A program made the position numbers and the translations under genes. The notes under the pieces were generated by a model that was given only the letters and a program-made list of their open reading frames with translations, had not been told where the DNA came from and did no database searches. From a virus, in the IMG/VR virus record IMGVR_UViG_3300044640_002114, positions 1 to 41,169 of that record: 41,169 nucleotides of DNA; one strand, written 5' to 3'. Below are positions 36,542 through 41,169 of this stretch, piece by piece (position 1 is the first letter of the stretch; every line of letters begins with the position of its first letter).

Positions 36542-37955
36542 CCTAGCACTTCTTTCAAAGAAGCCTTATGAGTTTGTTTTATACGCATTCCCATGGGGAG
36601 AGCCTGGAAGTGTTTTAGAAAAAAGCACAGGCCCCGATAAATGGCAAATAGATATCTTAAAGGCGCTTGGCGATGGACTCATTACAATTGAAGAGGCCAT
36701 AAAAATTGCCGTTGCTTCAGGTCATGGGATCGGAAAGTCCGCCCTTGTTTCCTGGATTATTTTATGGGCCATCTCAACAAAGGTCGACACACGCGGAGTC
36801 GTCACGGCTAACACAGACACACAGTTAAGAACTAAAACTTGGCCTGAGTTAACTAAGTGGTTCAACCTCTTTATCGCAAAAGATTTTTTTAAATTAACGG
36901 CAACGGCTATTTTTTCAAGCGATCCCGATCATGAAAAGACTTGGCGAATTGATGCGATCCCGTGGTCGAAGTCCAATCCCGAAGCCTTCGCAGGTCTTCA
37001 TAATGCAGGAAAAAGAATCCTTATAATATTTGATGAGGCATCTGCTATTGATGACATTATTTGGGAAGTTATGGAAGGGGCTTTGTCAGATGAGGGAACC
37101 GAGATAATTTGGTGCGCTTTCGGAAACCCAACAAGAAACGTGGGAAGATTCAGAGAATGCTTTAGAAGATATCGGCACCGATGGATAAATAGACAGGTCG
37201 ATTCATCCACAGTTAAGCAAACAAATAAAGCTCAGATTAAAAAATGGGTTGAAGATTACGGATGGGATTCAGACTTTGTTAAGGTTCGCGTCCGCGGAGA
37301 GTTTCCAAGTACAAGTGCCACGCAGTTTATTTCTTCAGCTTTAATTGATGAAGCAAGAGGAAAGAAAATCAACGGGCTCAATTTTCAATTTGCTCCAATT
37401 ATTATTTCTCTCGACTCCGCCTGGAATGGTGATGAGATCGTTATCTTTATGCGACAAGGATTATTTTCCAAGATGCTCGCAACCTATAGAGGACTCCAGG
37501 ACGATTTTAAATTGGCCGGCTATTTGGCCCAATTCGAAGATCAGTTTAATGCAGATGCGGTCTTTATAGACTTTGGTTATGGGACTGGAGTCGCAAGCGC
37601 AGGCAAAACAATGGGAAGAAATTGGACTCTCGTTCCTTTTGGCGGAGGTTCATCGAAGCCTGGATTTAAAAACAAGCGCGCAGAAATGTACGGCGATATT
37701 AAAGAATGGCTTAAAGCGGGCGGATGCTTGCCAGATGATCCCGTTCTTGCGGAGGAACTCGCCTCTCCAGAGTATGAAATTCTGTTATCGGGTGAGGTTT
37801 TATTGGAATCTAAAAAGGATATGCAAGCTAGAGGCGTTCCATCTCCAAATAGGGCCGATGCTTTAGCACTTACTTTTGCGTTCCCGGTTCTTAAAAAGAT
37901 CAGGGGATCGAATAAAAGAGAGTTCACAAAGAATGATTATAATCCATTGGGGTAA
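36513..37955 (+). CDS. terL: Terminase large subunit
   Basis: This 480-residue packaging motor has an ATPase domain with Walker A 'GHGIGKS' (70-76) and Walker B 'ILIIFDEAS' with D174 and E175. A C-terminal RNase H-like nuclease has acidic residues at D301 ('ISLDSAW'), D353 ('VFIDFGYG') and D449 ('NRADALAL'). It cuts concatemeric DNA and pumps it into the prohead. GTG start with AGGA a few bases before. An ATG start is not available nearby. Confidence 0.92.
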   Translation: MTTRDILANDLALLSKKPYEFVLYAFPWGEPGSVLEKSTGPDKWQIDILKALGDGLITIEEAIKIAVASGHGIGKSALVSWIILWAISTKVDTRGVVTANTDTQLRTKTWPELTKWFNLFIAKDFFKLTATAIFSSDPDHEKTWRIDAIPWSKSNPEAFAGLHNAGKRILIIFDEASAIDDIIWEVMEGALSDEGTEIIWCAFGNPTRNVGRFRECFRRYRHRWINRQVDSSTVKQTNKAQIKKWVEDYGWDSDFVKVRVRGEFPSTSATQFISSALIDEARGKKINGLNFQFAPIIISLDSAWNGDEIVIFMRQGLFSKMLATYRGLQDDFKLAGYLAQFEDQFNADAVFIDFGYGTGVASAGKTMGRNWTLVPFGGGSSKPGFKNKRAEMYGDIKEWLKAGGCLPDDPVLAEELASPEYEILLSGEVLLESKKDMQARGVPSPNRADALALTFAFPVLKKIRGSNKREFTKNDYNPLG

Positions 37956-37961
37956 GAAATT

Positions 37962-38297
37962 ATGTGCAGTTCAAAACCATTAGAAGTTGCAGCTATGGCA
38001 GTTGCTCCCGCGGTTGCGGTTCCATATTTCATGCAAAAAAGACAGATGGATAAAATGGCATCTCAACAACAAGATCAGATTAACGCCCAAAATGCCAGGG
38101 ATGCGGAACTTAAAAAAGAAGCGGACGCCTTAGGCCCGGCAGCAAAGGCCATCGACTTAACTAGAAAAGGTTCGGCCTATGAAGACCTTAAGAAAAATAA
38201 GATCGCTATGCAAGCGGGAATCTTGGGGACTGTAAAGACAAGTCAGCTTTCTTCAGCGCCAACCGCAACAACTCAAAAAACAACATTAGGGACATAG
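37962..38297 (+). CDS. Hypothetical protein between TerL and portal
   Basis: This 111-residue protein begins MCSSKPLEVAAMAVAPAVAV, an Ala-rich possibly membrane-active N-terminus. A helical Gln/Lys/Ala-rich middle follows ('QQQDQINAQNARDAELKKEA'). Podoviruses of this group usually keep one small gene here, and its Ala/Gln/Ser make-up resembles the gp14-like protein at 4858, which also starts MCS. It may be a virion component. Its stop directly adjoins the portal ATG. Confidence 0.55.
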   Translation: MCSSKPLEVAAMAVAPAVAVPYFMQKRQMDKMASQQQDQINAQNARDAELKKEADALGPAAKAIDLTRKGSAYEDLKKNKIAMQAGILGTVKTSQLSSAPTATTQKTTLGT

Positions 38298-39938
38298 ATG
38301 GATTGTCATAAAATATTTAAAGAACTTAAAGATGAAGCGCAGTCGTGGCATCCGGCATATAAGGACATCAAGACTTACGTTGCACCAACTAGGGGCTTTT
38401 TCGACGAACAACCAAACAGAGGGAAGTCGATCGATCATAAAAATCTTTTAGATTCTCATCCAACCTGGGCGATGAAAGTTTTGGCTTCAGGTATGACATC
38501 GGGCCTCACAAGTCCATCGCGCCCATGGTTCCGATTAGCTTTACCAGATCAAAAATTAATGAAGCAAAAGCACGTTAAGGAATATCTTGAAGAAGTTCAA
38601 AATGCTTTAATGTCCGCCTTCTCAAGATCAAATTTTTATGGAGTTTTAAACTCAGCATATGAGGAACTTGCTTCTTTTGGAACGGCTTCGTTTGCTATTG
38701 AGGAAGACTTCCAGGACTCAATAAGAGGGAAGAATTTTACTTGTGGAGAATATAGAATTGGCGTCGATGAAAATGGTAGGGCCAATCAATTTGCTCGCGA
38801 AATGTGGGCCACAGTTGGGCAAGTTGTAGCGGAATATGGGATTGAAAATGTTTCTCATAATACCGCAATGGCCTACAAAGATAAGAGAATGAATCAATGG
38901 GTGAAGGTTCACCACTTAATAGCTCCGAATCATGGCAGAGACGTAAATAAAAAAGACAATCTTAATATGCCCTTTTCTTCTTTTTATTGGGAAGAAACCC
39001 AAAGAAAAGGAGAGTATCTAAAAGTATCGGGCTATGAAGAATTCCCGATCATTTGCCCGCGTTGGAGTGTAACAACAACTTCAGATATCTATGGCAAATC
39101 TCCCGCATGGGAAGCCCTTGGCGATATTAAAATGCTTCAAAAGCTTCAAAGGAAAAAATTTGAGGCGCTTGATAAATTAATCGATCCGCCGGTTCAAGTT
39201 GATTCGACAGTGGATAACTTAACAGTCAATACACTTCCAGGTGGAGTCTCAAGAGTTAGTTCGGGCAGTCCAAACGGCGGAGTTCGTCCGGCCTATCAAA
39301 TTAATCCAGATCTTCAGTCAATTGAATTTTCCATCAATGCAACGAAAGAAGCTATCTCTAAATTCTTTTTTACGGATATGTTCCTTGCCATGCTTAATGA
39401 TGGACGTTCGGGAATAACGGCAACTGAAGTCATCGAGATTCATTCAGAAAAGCTTCTAATGTTAGGGCCTATCCTGGAAAGAATTGAGAATGAGATGCTT
39501 GATCCTTCAATCGATAGAACTTTCGCCATCCTTCAAAGAAATGGAATGCTTCCCGATCCACCTCCAGAATTAGAGGGAGTCGATATAAAAGTGGAGTACA
39601 TTTCTACGTTGGCCCAAGCTCAAAAGATGACGGGCATTACTTCAATTTCTCAAGTCGCACAGTTCATTGGAAATTTGGCAGCGGCAAATCCAGAAGTCTT
39701 AGACAACTTCGACTTTGATGAGGCCGTAAATGAATACGCCGAACTTTCGGGGGCTTCTCAGAAAATCATGAGATCAAAAGAAAATGTAAACAAATTAAGA
39801 CAATCAAGGGCAGATGCTCAGGCCCAAGCTCAACAAATGCAACAAACACAAGAAATGGTTGCAGGTGCAAAAGTTCTTTCAGATACGCAGGTTGGAAACA
39901 ATAGCGCCCTCGATCAGTTATTAGGATTGCAAAGATAA
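38298..39938 (+). CDS. Head-to-tail connector (portal) protein
   Basis: This 546-residue protein forms the dodecameric portal of T7-type heads. Family blocks visible include 'EAQSWHPAYKDIKTYVAPTR', 'SHPTWAMKVLASGMTSGLTS' with 'PSRPWFRLAL', and 'TTTSDIYGKSPAWEALGDIK'. Further on are 'ATEVIEIHSEKLLMLGPILE' and 'RNGMLPDPPPEL'. The C-terminus is Gln/Ala-rich and helical, as usual for the barrel or clip end. Length is typical. It is followed by the Bbp19-like gene with a TAATG overlap. Confidence 0.9.
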   Translation: MDCHKIFKELKDEAQSWHPAYKDIKTYVAPTRGFFDEQPNRGKSIDHKNLLDSHPTWAMKVLASGMTSGLTSPSRPWFRLALPDQKLMKQKHVKEYLEEVQNALMSAFSRSNFYGVLNSAYEELASFGTASFAIEEDFQDSIRGKNFTCGEYRIGVDENGRANQFAREMWATVGQVVAEYGIENVSHNTAMAYKDKRMNQWVKVHHLIAPNHGRDVNKKDNLNMPFSSFYWEETQRKGEYLKVSGYEEFPIICPRWSVTTTSDIYGKSPAWEALGDIKMLQKLQRKKFEALDKLIDPPVQVDSTVDNLTVNTLPGGVSRVSSGSPNGGVRPAYQINPDLQSIEFSINATKEAISKFFFTDMFLAMLNDGRSGITATEVIEIHSEKLLMLGPILERIENEMLDPSIDRTFAILQRNGMLPDPPPELEGVDIKVEYISTLAQAQKMTGITSISQVAQFIGNLAAANPEVLDNFDFDEAVNEYAELSGASQKIMRSKENVNKLRQSRADAQAQAQQMQQTQEMVAGAKVLSDTQVGNNSALDQLLGLQR

Positions 39939-40261
39939 TGAATGAGCTTTTAGAGAAAAAACAAAAAAAAGAAGAGATTTTAAAAAGAATCAAAGATCGC
40001 GAGGTCGAGGATCTTAAAAAACTCTTAAGCATTCCTGAAGGGCGTAGATATATTTGGAAATTAATGTCAAGCGCAGGAGTATTCAGGACATCATTCACAG
40101 GAAATTCAACAACCTTTTTTAATGAAGGCAAACGAGAAATAGGTCTTATGGTTATTAGCGAAGTCATGGCCGCATCGCCGACTGCTTTTGCACAGATGCA
40201 AAATGAATTCACTAATGAACAAAAGAAAATTTCTAAACAAATGGAGAAGATAGATGAGTGA
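39938..40261 (+). CDS. Bbp19-like phage protein
   Basis: This 107-residue protein matches the Bbp19 family of BPP-1-like podoviruses: 'LLSIPEGRRYIWKLMSSAGV' followed by 'FRTSFTGNSTTFFNEGKREI' and 'GLMVISEVMAASPTAF'. It lies between portal and scaffold in this group, and its role in head assembly is not established. The start overlaps the portal stop and the end overlaps the scaffold gene by eight bases. Confidence 0.82.
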   Translation: MNELLEKKQKKEEILKRIKDREVEDLKKLLSIPEGRRYIWKLMSSAGVFRTSFTGNSTTFFNEGKREIGLMVISEVMAASPTAFAQMQNEFTNEQKKISKQMEKIDE

Positions 40262-40871
40262 AGAGACACTGGTCGCCGAACAAATTAGCACTAATGAAGC
40301 GACTGCGGAAACAAAGGAAGAGACAAGTTTACTTGATGAAGCGATTAAAAGCGAAAGCGAGACTTCAGAAGTTAAAGACGAGAAGAAAGTTGAGGCGATC
40401 AAGGAAGAAACCCCAATCGAGTATGAAGACTTTAAGCTCCCTGAAGGAATTGTTATTGATGATGAGTATAAGAATGAATTCAAAAGCATTGCTAAAGAAT
40501 TAAAGCTTAACCAGGATCAAGCACAAAAACTCGTTGACCTTCAAACTAAATTCACAAGCGATTACTCTACAAAGGTAAATGAGCATTTCAAACTTCAAGT
40601 TGATACCTGGAAACAAGAATCAATTGCAGAGTTGGGTGCAAATTATAAGGACGAACTTAAAGTCGTTGCGAAAGCAATGAATAGTTTCGGCTCTCCGGAG
40701 TTGAGGACTCTTTTAAATGAGACCGGTCTCGGTAATCATAAAGAAGTGGTCAAGTTTTTCTTAAACATTGGAAAGAAAGTTTCAGAAGACAAGATCATCG
40801 ATAGCAATATTGGAAAAGAACGTACAGCAAAAAGCTTGGCGGAAAAACATTACCCGAACACGAAGTTATAA
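40254..40871 (+). CDS. Scaffold / capsid assembly protein
   Basis: This 205-residue, very acidic N-terminal protein (MSEETLVAEQISTNEATAET) has a C-terminal helical half ('LKLNQDQAQKLVDLQTKFTS'). That layout is the usual make-up of podovirus scaffolding proteins, which shape the prohead and leave it before packaging. It sits immediately before the capsid gene. No protease domain is present. Confidence 0.82.
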   Translation: MSEETLVAEQISTNEATAETKEETSLLDEAIKSESETSEVKDEKKVEAIKEETPIEYEDFKLPEGIVIDDEYKNEFKSIAKELKLNQDQAQKLVDLQTKFTSDYSTKVNEHFKLQVDTWKQESIAELGANYKDELKVVAKAMNSFGSPELRTLLNETGLGNHKEVVKFFLNIGKKVSEDKIIDSNIGKERTAKSLAEKHYPNTKL

Positions 40872-40885
40872 ATTAGGAGATAAAA

Positions 40886-41169
40886 ATGGCTACATTAGCA
40901 ACAAACGCACTTACACTTTTAGATCACGCGAAAAGACTTGATCCAGATGGAGCGATCGCAGACATCGCGGAAATTCTTGAGCAATCAAATGAAATCCTTA
41001 TGGATATGTCATTCATTGAAGGGAACCTTCCAACAGGTCACAAAACGACAATCAGATCAGGTTTACCACAAGCAACATGGAGACAGTTAAACTATGGGGT
41101 TCAACCTACTAAGTCGACAACTGTTCAAATTACTGATTCTATCGGTATGCTTGAAAACTATTCTCAAGT
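40886..41169 (+). CDS. Major capsid protein, 5' part (split by contig ends)
   Basis: This is the start of the capsid gene, with TAGGAGA well spaced before the ATG. It runs in frame off the right end and continues at base 128 on the left. The N-terminus MATLATNALTLLDHAKRLDP, then 'IADIAEILEQSNEILMDMSF', is typical of the capsid family of BPP-1-like phages. It makes up the first 94 or so residues of the 330-residue protein. Confidence 0.9.
   Translation, partial: MATLATNALTLLDHAKRLDPDGAIADIAEILEQSNEILMDMSFIEGNLPTGHKTTIRSGLPQATWRQLNYGVQPTKSTTVQITDSIGMLENYSQ
41043..41169. repeat. Terminal direct repeat, right copy (assembly overlap)
   Basis: Identical to bases 1-127. See the left copy. Removing one copy gives a circle of 41042 bases. 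Confidence 0.93.

Noticed and set aside
1-41169. CRISPR arrays, insertion sequences and complete tRNA or rRNA genes
   Set aside because: No regularly spaced repeats, transposase motifs or complete RNA gene folds were seen on either strand by eye. A tRNA scan would settle the tRNA question.

Overview
The window is the complete genome of a temperate, short-tailed (podovirus-type) tailed phage, about 41.0 kb as a circle. The last 127 bases repeat the first 127 exactly. The contig is therefore a circular assembly cut inside the major capsid gene, which starts at 40886, runs off the right end and finishes at 836. The morphogenesis genes match the arrangement of Bordetella phage BPP-1-like podoviruses: TerL, T7-type head-to-tail connector (portal), Bbp19-like protein, scaffold, HK97-fold capsid, Bbp16-like cement protein, tail tube and nozzle proteins, and large ejected proteins. 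The sequence is A+T-rich, with AGA the usual arginine codon. The secreted fibre-like proteins resemble exported proteins I associate with Bacteriovorax-type predatory bacteria (Bdellovibrionota). That host guess is inference only.

Layout. (a) The late plus-strand operon runs from 34610 through the contig ends to 23334. It holds nucleases and terminase (34610-37955), head genes (37962-1444), tail and ejection proteins (1484-19234, including a 1902-residue polyvalent protein with a zinc protease motif), fibres (19231-22098) and a cluster of small membrane and lipoprotein genes that probably includes holin and spanin functions (22108-23334). (b) A minus-strand lysogeny unit (24067 to 23327) holds an XRE repressor and a secreted 'moron'-type protein. 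(c) A divergent control region (about 24083-24160) carries a candidate operator and a good promoter facing Cro. (d) The early plus-strand operon (24161-33533) holds Cro, a RecE-like exonuclease with a candidate annealing protein, a zinc-ribbon tyrosine integrase with attP, a GIY-YIG nuclease, a replication initiator, an amidase endolysin, an HNH protein, a C5-cytosine methyltransferase overlapped by a second reading frame, and a family of small tandem duplicates. It ends at a clear terminator near 33560. (e) A short minus-strand pair (34479 to 33554) holds a metallophosphoesterase and a small protein.

How it works together. Integrase would recombine attP, a 3' fragment of a tRNA that looks like tRNA-Val(GAC), with the matching host tRNA gene. 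The attP core is flanked by two pairs of 8-bp repeats that look like integrase arm sites. Repressor and Cro form the switch. The two best promoters, in front of cro and in front of the late operon, have the same geometry and suggest leaderless mRNAs. There is no stretch above 300 bases without a gene. The longest gene-free stretches are the attP region (28025-28266) and the late promoter region (34480-34609).

Most notable: out-of-frame dual coding in the methyltransferase gene, fibre-like proteins with Sec signal peptides, the attP architecture, and the shared leaderless promoter design.
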